Below are positions 50,992 through 59,544 of a stretch of DNA of 64,000 nt, piece by piece; position 1 is the stretch's first letter; each line of letters begins with the position of its first letter. The notes beneath the pieces were generated by a model. It ran no database searches and was not told the DNA's origin. It saw nothing but the letters and a program-made list of their open reading frames with translations. The stretch is from Brevundimonas basaltis (GTDB taxonomy: Bacteria > Pseudomonadota > Alphaproteobacteria > Caulobacterales > Caulobacteraceae). Both the position numbers and the translations under genes were made by a program. The DNA is taken from NCBI RefSeq assembly GCF_014202075.1, contig NZ_JACHFZ010000003.1:124001-188000 (forward strand). The letters are read 5' to 3'.

Positions 50992-51537
50992 ATGACCGAC
51001 ATCGACGAGCTTGTGGACGACGCGCGCGACGCCGCGACCGGCTTTCTGAATGCGAAAGGCCGTCACCCTGGGCATGTGCTGCTGGGGGTCGGACTGACCG
51101 TCGGGTTTGCGCTGGTGGCGACGGTGTTCGCTACGCGGACCCTGTCTCCGACCCGCGACCGACCGGATGACGATGATGCGCCGGTGACGGAGCGGCCGCG
51201 CGGGCCGCTGAGCCTGATCCTGCCGGCGGTGTTCTCGGTGACGACCCTGTCGGCGGTGCGGGTGTGGAACGCCCCGCCCGCTCGTGAGCGGACGGTGGCG
51301 ATGACGCTGTGGGCCGGGGCCCAGGCGCTGAACGCCGTGTGGATCGCCCTGCGGCCGGCCGGGCGGGCGCTACAGATCGCGGCGGCGATGTCGTCGGCGG
51401 GCATGGCGGCGGCCTTCGCCCACGAGGCGCGCAAGATCGACACCCGGGCCGGCAAGATGGCCTCGCCCATGGGCGGCGGGGTGCGGATCGCCAACAAGGT
51501 GCAGGACAAGGCCGAGGACATGCCGACGGTGCACTGA
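50992..51537 (+). CDS. small membrane protein of unknown function
   Basis: The 181-residue protein has an acidic N-terminus (MTDIDELVDDARDAATGFLN) and three or four predicted membrane helices (27-48, 75-95, 100-120 and 122-140). A basic tail follows. AGGAG precedes the ATG by seven bases. It may be coupled to efp 90 bases downstream, but no functional link is evident. Confidence 0.7.
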   Translation: MTDIDELVDDARDAATGFLNAKGRHPGHVLLGVGLTVGFALVATVFATRTLSPTRDRPDDDDAPVTERPRGPLSLILPAVFSVTTLSAVRVWNAPPARERTVAMTLWAGAQALNAVWIALRPAGRALQIAAAMSSAGMAAAFAHEARKIDTRAGKMASPMGGGVRIANKVQDKAEDMPTVH

Positions 51538-51627
51538 GCGCCGCGCCTTGCCGGATGAGACGGCTTCCTCTAGGACGCCCCGTCGCGCGCGCCGTCAGGG
51601 CTGCGCCCAAACCCTTCCGAGACTGCG

Positions 51628-52194
51628 ATGAAAATCAACGGCAACACCATCAAGCCCGGCATGGTCCTGCAAGTGAACGGCGGCCTGTGGGTCGTCACCA
51701 AGGCCAGCCACGTCAAGCCGGGCAAGGGCGGCGCCTTCGCCAACGTCGAGGCCAAGAACCTCGAGACCGGCAACAAGCTGAACGAACGCTTCCGGTCGGA
51801 GGACAAGGTCGAGCGGGTGACGCTGGAGCAGCGCGACTACAGCTATCTGTACGACGGCGGCGACACCCTGGTGTTCATGAACGACGAGAACTACGAGCAG
51901 ATCGAACTGCAGAAGGACTGGGTCGGCGACGACCGCATCCCCTATCTGCAGGAGGGCATGAAGGTGGTCATCGAAAGCCACGAGGAGCGCCCGATCGGCC
52001 TGTCGCTGCCCGACCAGGTGACGCTGGAGGTTGTCGAGACCGAGCCGACGGTGAAGGGCCAGACCGCCTCGTCGTCCTACAAGCCGGCCATCGCCAACAA
52101 TGGCGTCCGCATCATGATCCCGCCCTATATGGGCGTCGGCGAGAAGATCGTCGTCGACACCACCACCGGCGAATACGTCCGCCGCGCTGATTAG
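51628..52194 (+). CDS. efp: elongation factor P
   Basis: The 188-residue protein has the three-domain EF-P pattern: [18 protein letters not shown], the loop [15 protein letters not shown] whose Lys (about 33) is the modification site, and C-terminal [20 protein letters not shown] with [11 protein letters not shown] rescues ribosomes stalled on poly-proline. The window also contains a gene with 15 consecutive Pro codons (10048-10842), a plausible customer. No genes for Lys modification are near. Confidence 0.95.
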   Translation: MKINGNTIKPGMVLQVNGGLWVVTKASHVKPGKGGAFANVEAKNLETGNKLNERFRSEDKVERVTLEQRDYSYLYDGGDTLVFMNDENYEQIELQKDWVGDDRIPYLQEGMKVVIESHEERPIGLSLPDQVTLEVVETEPTVKGQTASSSYKPAIANNGVRIMIPPYMGVGEKIVVDTTTGEYVRRAD

Positions 52195-52309
52195 GGTGTG
52201 GGGTGCAGGGTTTGGGGTGTAGGGAGAACTGGCCCTCGCCTATCCGCCCTCGTCTCATCTCCACACCCTACACCCTACATCCCACCCCCCACCCCACGCC
52301 CCACACCCA
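52192..52309. repeat. G-rich inverted array with G-quadruplex potential
   Basis: TAGGGTGTGGGGTGCAGGGT begins the left arm (52192-52224), with five G-tracts of three or four bases separated by three or four bases. The right arm (52261-52309) is C-rich with the same heptamer in reverse (CCACACCCTACACCCTACAT). On either strand one arm fits the G-quadruplex pattern. It fills the gap between efp and the next gene and ends nine bases before its ATG. The 36 bases between the arms are plain. Confidence 0.75.
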
Positions 52310-52317
52310 AAGTTTCC

Positions 52318-53121
52318 ATGGCCCTCGCCTCCGCCCTGCTGCAAGTGATGATGGATGCGGTTCGCAAGACCGCCCGGCCGATGCTGCGCGACTTCGGCGA
52401 GGTGTCGCAACTGCAGGTGTCGCGCAAGGGGCCCGGCGACTTCGTCACCGCCGCCGACATCAAGGCCGAGGACACCCTCTACGAACTGCTGATGAAGGCG
52501 CGGCCGGGCTACGGCTTCCTGGGTGAAGAACGCGGCCTGATCGAGGGCACTGACAAGTCGCATATGTGGATCGTCGATCCGATCGACGGCACCACCAACT
52601 TCATGCACGCCATGCCGCATTTCGCCATCACGGTGGGCCTGCAGCGGACCGCGCCGGACGGCCATACCGAGATCGTCGCAGGGGTGACCTACAACCCGGT
52701 CATGAATGAGTTGTTCTGGGCCGAAAAGGGCAAGGGCTGCTATCTGAACGACCAGCGCATCCGCGTCGCCGGACGGCGCGACCTGTCGGAGAGCCTGATC
52801 GCCACGGGGCTGCCGTTCATCGGCAAGACGGGCCATGCGCAGGCCATCAAGGACATCCATGCGGTCGGCCAGCGGGTGGCCGGCATCCGCCGGCTGGGCT
52901 CGGCGGCGCTGGACTTCGCCTGGGTCGCGGCGGGGCGGTACGACGCCTATTACGAGCGCAATCTGCAGCCGTGGGACGTGGCGGCGGGCATCCTGTTCGT
53001 CACCGAGGCGGGCGGGATCGTCACCACCATCGACGAGGACGGCGACCCGATGGGCGGCAAGCAGATACTCGCGGCCAACACGGACATCCACGGGCAGCTG
53101 CGGAAAGTGCTGCGGGGGTAG
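52318..53121 (+). CDS. inositol monophosphatase family protein (SuhB-like)
   Basis: I start at ATG 52318 (MALASALLQVMMDAVRKTAR, 267 aa), because the longer frame upstream is encoded by the repeat. The metal-binding pattern is FLGEERG, WIVDPIDGTTNF and QPWDVAAGILFVTEAGG. These enzymes hydrolyse inositol-1-phosphate or related sugar phosphates with magnesium. SuhB in E. coli also acts on rRNA transcription. It is alone between two repeats. Confidence 0.92.
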   Translation: MALASALLQVMMDAVRKTARPMLRDFGEVSQLQVSRKGPGDFVTAADIKAEDTLYELLMKARPGYGFLGEERGLIEGTDKSHMWIVDPIDGTTNFMHAMPHFAITVGLQRTAPDGHTEIVAGVTYNPVMNELFWAEKGKGCYLNDQRIRVAGRRDLSESLIATGLPFIGKTGHAQAIKDIHAVGQRVAGIRRLGSAALDFAWVAAGRYDAYYERNLQPWDVAAGILFVTEAGGIVTTIDEDGDPMGGKQILAANTDIHGQLRKVLRG

Positions 53122-53129
53122 CGCCGCGG

Positions 53130-53339
53130 TTGTCATCCCGGCCGCAGCGAAGCGGAGAGCCGGGACGGTCTGCCTGCAAACCCCACCCTCCCGGAAGACG
53201 CGTCAGCGGCTATCTGGGAGACAGGTCAGGATCAGCGTGGGGGCCACCTGTCGCCCGGACAATCGCGCTGCGATTTCCGGGCAGTTTCTCGTGTTCGCAA
53301 CCACCGTCCCGGATCGCCTGCGGCGTCCGGGATGACAAG
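53130..53339. repeat. composite inverted repeat (family R4) between convergent genes
   Basis: TTGTCATCCCGG at the left faces CCGGGATGACAA at the right, and GCCGGGACGG faces CCGTCCCGG further in. Its centre of about 130 bases is unlike the arms. It fills the gap between the monophosphatase gene and glyS and may act as a two-way terminator. Confidence 0.8.
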
Positions 53340-53355
53340 GGGCTGAGTCCCTGCC

Positions 53356-55758
53356 CTAGCCGCTGATCATGCCGAAGTCCGCGACCCGGCCCATGACGGC
53401 GCGGACCTGACCGAGCAGTTTCAGGCGGTTGTCGCGTTCGGCGGCGATGTCGGAGTTGACCATCACCGCCGTGAAGAAGGCGTCGACCGGGGCGCGCAGG
53501 GCGGCCAGCGCGCGCATGGCGGCGGCGAAGTCCTCGGTCTGGAGGGCGGCGTCGACGGCCGCGGCGGCGGTCGACACCGCGGCGATCAGGGCGGTCTCCT
53601 CGGCCGGGGCGCCGGTCAGGGCGACGGGCTCTCCGGCGGGCAGCGGGCCCTTCTTCTCCTCGGCGCGCAGGATGTTGGAGGCGCGCTTGTAGCCGGCCAG
53701 CAGATTGGCCCCGTCGTCGGTGGCGAGGAAGGCGTCGAGCGCCTCGACCCGCCGCACGATGCGGACGAGGTCGTCGTCGCCGAGCGCGAAGACGGCGTCG
53801 ACGAGGTCGTGGCGCTTGCCCTGATCGCGGAGGAGGACCTTCAGGCGGTCGGCGAAGAAGGCGAGGAGTTGCTCCGAGAAAAGCTCTGGACCGGGCATGG
53901 CCAAGAGAAGATGCTTCTGGATGTCAGAGAGTCCTTCCTCGGAATAGCAGCCGCCATAGATCGAGGGCTCCTCGTCCTGAATGAACCAGACTTGTTCGGC
54001 AGGGAGGCTGGATTTCTCGATCTCAGCGACGTCGAAGGCCATCTCGAAATCGCGACCGGGTCCCGCGAAGTCTTTGCTTGACCAAACACTTTCGATTTGA
54101 AGCGGCCCAACCGCGACCACAGCACAAGCTCGCCGCTGACTGCCCCAAATCATGATCTCGGACTGCGCACGTTTGACGAGGCTCTTCAGCGGCACCCGCA
54201 CGTCATTCTCCAGCACCAGCCGGATCACCCCCAGCGCCGCGCGGCGCAGGGCGAACGGGTCCTTCGAACCCGTCGGCTTTTCGTCGATGGCGAAAAAGCC
54301 GACGAGGGTGTCGAGCTTGTCGGCGAGGGCGACGACGACCGTCAGGGGGGCGGTCGGGACGGTGTCGGCGGGGCCCTGCGGCCTGTAATGGTCGCGGACG
54401 GCGTCGGCGATGACGTCGCCATGGCCCCCCTCCCCCGCTTCGCGGGTACTCCCCCCAGCGGGGGGAGACTGTGTGGGCGGATGTCCCCCCGCCGGGGGGA
54501 CCGAAGCCGGCGCAGCCGGGTTCGAGGGGGGCATGGCGCGGGCATAGTAGCCACCCATCACACCCTGCAGTTCCGGAAACTCCCCGACCATGCCGCTGGC
54601 GAGGTCGGCCTTGGCCAGACGGGCGGCCCGTTCGGCCTCGTCGGCGTCGGCGCCGACGAGGGGGGCGATCTCGCGGGCGAGGGCGGCGATGCGGTCGACG
54701 CGTTCGGCGAGGGTTCCGAGCTTGGCGTGGAAGGTGACGCCCTTGAGCTTGTCGTTCCAGACGTCGAAGCCGGTCTTGAGGTCCTCGTCCCAGAAGAAGC
54801 GGGCGTCGTTCAGGCGGGCCGAGAGGACGCGGCTGTTGCCGGCGGCGAGCGCCTTGCCGCCGTCCGAGGCCTCTACATTGGCGACGACGACGAAATGGGG
54901 GGCGAGGCGGTGGGTGGCCGGGTCCCGGACGGCGAAGTATTTCTGGTGCACCTTCATCGACAACTGGACCACCTCGGGCGGCAGGTCGAGGAACTGGGGG
55001 TCCATGTCGCCGAGGATGGGCGTCGGCCATTCGGCCAGGCCGGCGACCTCGTCGAGCAGGCCGTCGTCGTCGACGAGGGCGAGGCCGCGGTCGGCGCAGA
55101 CCTTCTGCGCCGCCTCGAGGATGCGCAGTTTGCGGTCGGCGACGTCGAGGAGGACGTAGTGGTCCTCGAGCTTCTTGCGGTAGTCGGCGAAGTCGCGGAC
55201 GGCGAAGGGCTTGCCGGAGCCGAGGAAGCGGTGGCCCTCGGTGACGTCGCCGAAGACCACGCCGTCGATCTCGAATGGGACCACATGGCCGTCGAACAGG
55301 GCCACGATCCGCTTCAGCGGTCGGACCCAGCGCAGCGTGCCCGAGCCCCAGCGCATCGACTTGGGCCACGGGAAGGCGCGGACGATCCCATCGACCATGT
55401 CGGGGATCAGATCGGCGGTGGGCTGGCCCTTGCTGCTGATCACGGCGAACAGCACGCCATCGCGCTCGACCAGCTGGTCGCGGGTCAGGCCGGTCTTGCG
55501 CAGGAAGCCGTCCAGCGCCTGTTCCGGGGCGGAGGTCTTCGGGCCCTTGAGCTCTTCCTCGCGGTCGGGCGTGGCGGCGGGCAGACCCTCGACGACCAGG
55601 GTCAGACGGCGCGGCCCGGCGAAGGTGGTCAGGGATTCGTACGATAGCCCGGCGGCCTTTAGCCGGTCGGCGGCCATACGCTCGAAATCGCGCGCGGCGC
55701 CCGCCTGCATGCGGGCGGGGATTTCTTCAGAGAAGAGTTCGAGGAGGAGCTGGGGCAT
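53356..55758 (-). CDS. glyS: glycyl-tRNA synthetase beta subunit with two unusual insertions
   Basis: I start at ATG 55758 ([20 protein letters not shown], 800 aa), overlapping the glyQ stop (ATGA). The family pattern is clear: GLPAATPDREEELKGPKTSA, RWVRPLKRIVALF, FLPPEVVQLSMKVHQKYF-like PPEVVQLSMKVHQKYFA and the C-terminal FFADRLKVLLRDQG. Bacterial GlyS is usually near 690-700 residues. The extra length comes from a repeat-derived insertion (about 410-447) and a lower-GC insertion (about 530-628). The frame stays open, so the gene is probably functional. It charges tRNA-Gly together with GlyQ. Confidence 0.93.
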   Translation of the reverse strand: MPQLLLELFSEEIPARMQAGAARDFERMAADRLKAAGLSYESLTTFAGPRRLTLVVEGLPAATPDREEELKGPKTSAPEQALDGFLRKTGLTRDQLVERDGVLFAVISSKGQPTADLIPDMVDGIVRAFPWPKSMRWGSGTLRWVRPLKRIVALFDGHVVPFEIDGVVFGDVTEGHRFLGSGKPFAVRDFADYRKKLEDHYVLLDVADRKLRILEAAQKVCADRGLALVDDDGLLDEVAGLAEWPTPILGDMDPQFLDLPPEVVQLSMKVHQKYFAVRDPATHRLAPHFVVVANVEASDGGKALAAGNSRVLSARLNDARFFWDEDLKTGFDVWNDKLKGVTFHAKLGTLAERVDRIAALAREIAPLVGADADEAERAARLAKADLASGMVGEFPELQGVMGGYYARAMPPSNPAAPASVPPAGGHPPTQSPPAGGSTREAGEGGHGDVIADAVRDHYRPQGPADTVPTAPLTVVVALADKLDTLVGFFAIDEKPTGSKDPFALRRAALGVIRLVLENDVRVPLKSLVKRAQSEIMIWGSQRRACAVVAVGPLQIESVWSSKDFAGPGRDFEMAFDVAEIEKSSLPAEQVWFIQDEEPSIYGGCYSEEGLSDIQKHLLLAMPGPELFSEQLLAFFADRLKVLLRDQGKRHDLVDAVFALGDDDLVRIVRRVEALDAFLATDDGANLLAGYKRASNILRAEEKKGPLPAGEPVALTGAPAEETALIAAVSTAAAAVDAALQTEDFAAAMRALAALRAPVDAFFTAVMVNSDIAAERDNRLKLLGQVRAVMGRVADFGMISG
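54425..54535. repeat. palindromic intergenic-type repeat inserted in frame in glyS
   Basis: CCCCCCTCCCCCGCTTCGCG, then ACTCCCCCCAGCGGGGGGAG and CCCCCCGCCGGGGGGA, form a set of short C/G palindromes of the kind otherwise seen between genes. They encode a Pro/Gly-rich stretch (PPSNPAAP, PPAGGHPP, PPAGGSTREAG) that splits the conserved GGYYAR and RDHYRPQ regions. An in-frame repeat insertion is the simplest reading. Confidence 0.7.
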
Positions 55759-56654
55759 CAGGCGCGCTCCCTTTCCCGTTCGACCCAATCCGTCGCGCAG
55801 GCCTTACACAGGTCCCTGATGCGGCCGATGTAGCTCTGGCGTTCGGCGACGGCGATGGCGCCGCGGGCGTCCATCAGGTTGAACAGGTGGCTGGCTTTCA
55901 GGACCTGATCGTAGGCGGGCAGGACCAAGGCCTGGTCCTGCGGGCCCTTCATCGCGAGGAAGCGTTCGACCTCGGCCACCATGTCCTCGAAGCGGCGTTT
56001 CAGGCCGTCGACGTCATAGCCGTGGAAATTGGCCTCGGACTGCTGGCGCTCGTTCTCGAGGAAGACCTCGCCGTAGGTCAGGCCCTCCCTGGTGAACTTG
56101 AGGTCGTAAACATTGTCGACGCCCTGGACGTACATGGCCAGACGCTCCAGCCCGTAGGTCAGTTCGCCCGAGACGACGTCGACCTCGATGCCGCCGACGC
56201 CCTGGAAATAGGTGAACTGGGTCACCTCCATGCCGTCGCACCAGACCTCCCAGCCCAGGCCCCAGGCCCCGACGGTGGGGTTCTCCCAGTCGTCCTCGAC
56301 GAAGCGGATGTCGTGCAGTTTCGGATCGATGCCGATGGCCGCCAGCGAGCCGAGATACAGCTCCTGAAGGTTGTCCGGGTTGGGCTTCAGAATGACCTGG
56401 AATTGGTAATAGTGCTGGAGGCGGTTGGGGTTTTCGCCATAGCGGCCGTCGCCGGGGCGGCGGCTGGGCTGGACATAGGCGGCCTTCCACGGACGCGGGC
56501 CGAGGGCGCGCAGGACCGTGGCGGGGTGCAGGGTGCCGGCGCCGACCTCGATGTCATAGGGCTGGAGAATGGCGCAGCCCTGATCGCCCCAGTATTTCTG
56601 GAGCGTCAGGATGAGGTCCTGGAAGGCGAGCGGTTCGGTGGTCACAGCGGGCAT
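55758..56654 (-). CDS. glyQ: glycyl-tRNA synthetase alpha subunit
   Basis: I start at ATG 56654 ([20 protein letters not shown], 298 aa). Class II synthetase motifs are intact: [40 protein letters not shown]-like [35 protein letters not shown] and [16 protein letters not shown]. The frame upstream overlaps the divergent deacetylase and is not used. It holds the catalytic site that activates glycine. glyS follows directly. Confidence 0.95.
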   Translation of the reverse strand: MPAVTTEPLAFQDLILTLQKYWGDQGCAILQPYDIEVGAGTLHPATVLRALGPRPWKAAYVQPSRRPGDGRYGENPNRLQHYYQFQVILKPNPDNLQELYLGSLAAIGIDPKLHDIRFVEDDWENPTVGAWGLGWEVWCDGMEVTQFTYFQGVGGIEVDVVSGELTYGLERLAMYVQGVDNVYDLKFTREGLTYGEVFLENERQQSEANFHGYDVDGLKRRFEDMVAEVERFLAMKGPQDQALVLPAYDQVLKASHLFNLMDARGAIAVAERQSYIGRIRDLCKACATDWVERERERA

Positions 56655-56755
56655 TTTGTCCGGGGAGAGAAGGCGGCGGACCCTAGACGGGCGGCCCATT
56701 TGCGGCAAGGCGAGGCCATACGCTTCCTTAAGCGCGGCCGGGGTATCCAGCGGCC

Positions 56756-57538
56756 ATGAAGCAGATCGACCAGATGCGTCGGCGGGCCGCACGCTATCTC
56801 GCCGTGGAGGCGGTGGAAATCGCGCCGGCGAAGGGCGTGTTCTCGCTGAGCTTCGACGACTTTCCGGCCACGGCCTGGACCGAGGCGGGGCCGGTGCTGG
56901 CGGCGCATGGGGTCAGGGCGACCTACTATGTCTGCGGCGGCCTGGCGGGCGGCCTGAACATGGATCGGGACCAGTACCGGGTCGAGCACCTGCAGGCGTT
57001 GCACGCGGCGGGGCATGAGGTCGGCTGCCACACCTTCGGGCACACGAGCGCGCTGCGGATGGACCGGGAGGCCCTGCGGCTGAGTCTGGACGCCAATGCG
57101 GCCTGGGTCAGCGAGCGGCTGGACGGGTATCGGATGACCACCTTCGCCTGGCCGTTCGGGGACGCGACGGTCGGGGCCAAGGGGGTGGTGCGCCAGCGGT
57201 TCGCGATGGCGCGGGGCGTGCGCGACGGGGTGAACGGCGGACGGGAGGATCGGGCGCTGATCAAGAGCATCGGGCTGGAGCGCCGACGGCTGCCCGGCTA
57301 CGACCTCGAGGCCCTGATGGTCGAGGCCGCGGAACGGCGCGGCTGGCTGACGGCCTATGGCCACGATGTGAACGACCGGCCGACGGATTACGGCTGCACG
57401 CCCGACGATCTGGACCGGGTGCTGCGGCTGGCGAAGGCAGCCGGGCTGGAGGTGCTGCCGGTGAGCGAGGGGTGGGGGGTGGTCACCCACAATCCGCTCA
57501 TCCCGGCGAAAGCCGGGACCCAGTTCTGTCCAGCTTGA
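56756..57538 (+). CDS. polysaccharide deacetylase (NodB-like) family protein
   Basis: The 260-residue protein has FSLSFDDFP with the catalytic and metal Asp pair (SFDD) and HTFGHTSAL (HxxxH), as in the NodB fold, and CHTFGH near 95. It has no signal peptide, so it may act in the cytoplasm or be exported otherwise. The last residues ([16 protein letters not shown]) are encoded by the left arm of an intergenic inverted repeat, so the C-terminus was extended by the repeat. It is divergent from glyQ. Confidence 0.85.
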   Translation: MKQIDQMRRRAARYLAVEAVEIAPAKGVFSLSFDDFPATAWTEAGPVLAAHGVRATYYVCGGLAGGLNMDRDQYRVEHLQALHAAGHEVGCHTFGHTSALRMDREALRLSLDANAAWVSERLDGYRMTTFAWPFGDATVGAKGVVRQRFAMARGVRDGVNGGREDRALIKSIGLERRRLPGYDLEALMVEAAERRGWLTAYGHDVNDRPTDYGCTPDDLDRVLRLAKAAGLEVLPVSEGWGVVTHNPLIPAKAGTQFCPA

Positions 57539-57626
57539 CGCAGGCGTTCCAGGACGAGCGGGTGCGGATCACGGCTCCGCTGCATCACCCAAAGCACTGG
57601 GTCCCGGCTTTCGCCGGGATGAGCGG
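57494..57626. repeat. perfect 30-bp inverted repeat pair (family R5)
   Basis: The 30 bases at 57494-57523 are an exact inverted match of 57597-57626, 73 bases apart. Each arm holds its own hairpin (TCCCGGC-GAAA-GCCGGGA). The left arm lies inside the deacetylase gene and its stop codon is in the centre. The element sits between two convergent genes and may be a two-way terminator. Confidence 0.88.
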
Positions 57627-57634
57627 AGATAAAA

Positions 57635-58558
57635 TCAGGCCGCCTCGCTCAACCCCTGCGCCTTCCGCGCATCGGCCCATTTGATCAGCGCGGCCCTCGG
57701 CCAGGCGACGATCCACGAGCGGGCGGTGTATTCGCCCTTCTCGATCAGAGCGGCGCGGGTCGGGGAGCTGGCGCCCGCGCGCTGGGTGTGAATCTCGCCG
57801 GGGCCCTGATGGACCATGAAGGCGCCGTGCTTCAGCGGGTTCACGCGCAGGTAGGCGAGGCGCGGGCTGATGGTTTCCAGCGGCGGGTCATAGAACCAGC
57901 TGGAGCCGAGCATGCCGGCCATCTCGGGGCGGCGCTTGAGGATTTCGGCGGCCGTAGCCCAGGCGCGGTCCCAGCCGGCCTCGTTGAAATCGCCGAGTTC
58001 GCGGCTCTCGGTGTGCACCTCCAGCCATGGCTTCCAGGCCTGGGCGGCGGCGTAGGCGGGGATGACCGACCAGCCCCAGCCCTCGCGGGCGTGGCGCAGA
58101 ATCTGACCCGGCCCCATGGGCGAGCTGAGGTCGATCATCTGGGTGCGGGCGCCGGGCACGCTGAGCACCAGCGAAATGCGCACGTCCTTGGCCCAGAAGT
58201 CGCGGTCGTAGGGATCGGCGGCGGCGGTGAGGAAGTCGGCGAGACGGCCGATCCATTCGGGATAGAGCTCGAGCGAAGCCTGCGGCAGGTCGGCGGCGGG
58301 GACCCGGGCCGGCATCTCCAGCGCCCAGAGGGCGACCAGGGCGCGGCGGTGATCATCGGTCAGGGCGGGGCCGAAGGCGGCTTGCAGCGCCTCTTCGGCG
58401 CGGTGGGCCGGCTGATCGAAATCCCAGTGCGGGGCGGAGGCGGCGGCCGCGTCGGCGGCGGCGTCCTTGAGCCCGTGAAGACGGGCGCGGTCCTCGGGCG
58501 GAACCCGGGCCAGCACGGCCTCGAAGGCGGCGATCTGAGCGGCGGTCAGGATGTCCAT
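57635..58558 (-). CDS. hypothetical protein of unknown function
   Basis: I start at ATG 58558 (MDILTAAQIAAFEAVLARVP, 307 aa). It is soluble, with no signal peptide. Residues 1-130 are helical and Ala-rich, and 140-300 include RTQMIDLSSPMGPGQILRHA and REGWGWSVIPAYAAAQAWKP that look like a folded domain I do not recognise. It converges with the deacetylase over a perfect inverted repeat. Confidence 0.7.
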   Translation of the reverse strand: MDILTAAQIAAFEAVLARVPPEDRARLHGLKDAAADAAAASAPHWDFDQPAHRAEEALQAAFGPALTDDHRRALVALWALEMPARVPAADLPQASLELYPEWIGRLADFLTAAADPYDRDFWAKDVRISLVLSVPGARTQMIDLSSPMGPGQILRHAREGWGWSVIPAYAAAQAWKPWLEVHTESRELGDFNEAGWDRAWATAAEILKRRPEMAGMLGSSWFYDPPLETISPRLAYLRVNPLKHGAFMVHQGPGEIHTQRAGASSPTRAALIEKGEYTARSWIVAWPRAALIKWADARKAQGLSEAA

Positions 58559-58611
58559 GCCGCGACGATACACGCCAGCGGTTGGCCGACCGTTAAAGCC
58601 TAGCCGACACG

Positions 58612-58642
58612 AAAAAGGCGGCGGGCCGGAGCCCGCCGCCTT
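58612..58642 (-). terminator. rho-independent terminator of the fasciclin gene
   Basis: On the minus strand a perfect 12-base stem (AAGGCGGCGGGC / GCCCGCCGCCTT, loop TCCG) is followed by five T. It lies 20 bases after the stop codon of the fasciclin gene. It is the clearest intrinsic terminator in the window. Confidence 0.85.
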
Positions 58643-58661
58643 CATCAGAAGCCTGGATCAC

Positions 58662-59327
58662 CTATTCCGGCGTCGAGGCGCGGGAGGGCATGCCCGCGGC
58701 CGGCTCGTCGCCGTCCTTGACGTGGGTGGTGGGCGGCGGCGTGTCATCGGTCGCCTCGACCGCATCGCCCTGGGCGGCGGCGTTCGGGTCCAGCAGGCGA
58801 TCGATGACGTAGATGCCGCCGTTGGCCGCGTCGATGGCCGGATCGGTGACGGTGGCGCTGTCGATCATGATCGCCTCGCCGGTGCCATCGATGTCGACCT
58901 CAAGGCCGCCGGCGGTGGCGATCGGGCCGCGCGCGCCGATGATCTGGTCCGGGCGCAGATCGGCGACCAGCACATGATAGAGCATCAGGTTACGCAATTC
59001 CTGGAGGTTGGCCGGGTCAAGCAGTCGCGCGCGCTCGGCCTCGGGCAGGGCCGCGAAGACTTCGTCCGTCGGGGCGAAGATGGTGATGCGGTCGCGCGTG
59101 GCGAGGGTCTCGGTCAGCTGGGCCTGGTCGAAGGCCTGCAGCAGGGTGGCGAAGCGGCCATGCGCCTTCAGCACCTCGATCACGTTCTCGGTCGAGATCG
59201 GCGGCAGGGCGGACGCGGCGGCGTCAGCCGCGGGCGCGGCCGGGGCCGGAGCGGTCTGGGCCATGGCGACCGGCGCGGTCAGCAGAGCAGTGGCGGTGAC
59301 AGCCGTCAGCAGTTTGGTACGAAGCAT
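58662..59327 (-). CDS. secreted fasciclin-domain protein
   Basis: I start at ATG 59327 (MLRTKLLTAVTATALLTAPV, 221 aa), preceded by AAGGGGA, with a Sec signal ending AMAQ. One fasciclin (FAS1) domain spans about 48-180, with FAPTDEVFAALPEAERARLL, ELRNLMLYHVLVADL and GGIYVIDRLLDP. FAS1 domains mediate adhesion. The tail (182-221) is acidic and Pro-rich. The gap of 217 bases upstream holds its promoter but no clear sites. Confidence 0.9.
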   Translation of the reverse strand: MLRTKLLTAVTATALLTAPVAMAQTAPAPAAPAADAAASALPPISTENVIEVLKAHGRFATLLQAFDQAQLTETLATRDRITIFAPTDEVFAALPEAERARLLDPANLQELRNLMLYHVLVADLRPDQIIGARGPIATAGGLEVDIDGTGEAIMIDSATVTDPAIDAANGGIYVIDRLLDPNAAAQGDAVEATDDTPPPTTHVKDGDEPAAGMPSRASTPE

Positions 59328-59544
59328 AAGTATCCCCTTTGGATTTGATTTTGGCGCGAGGCTTGGTTGCACGCAGCCGTGTCGATGAAAAATGTCACGA
59401 AACAAGCCGCGACACCCTCCTGAGTTCCATATTGGCGCCAGCATGCGGCGAAACAGTCCGCACAGCGAGGTCATCTCAAGACGATTCCGGGACGACCTGC
59501 ACAATACCGGCAATATGTGGCCATAAAGCTTGGCGCGGCCGTTA

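Noticed and set aside
52198-52317. N-terminal extension of the inositol monophosphatase
   Set aside because: It is encoded by the G/C-rich repeat and has no family likeness.
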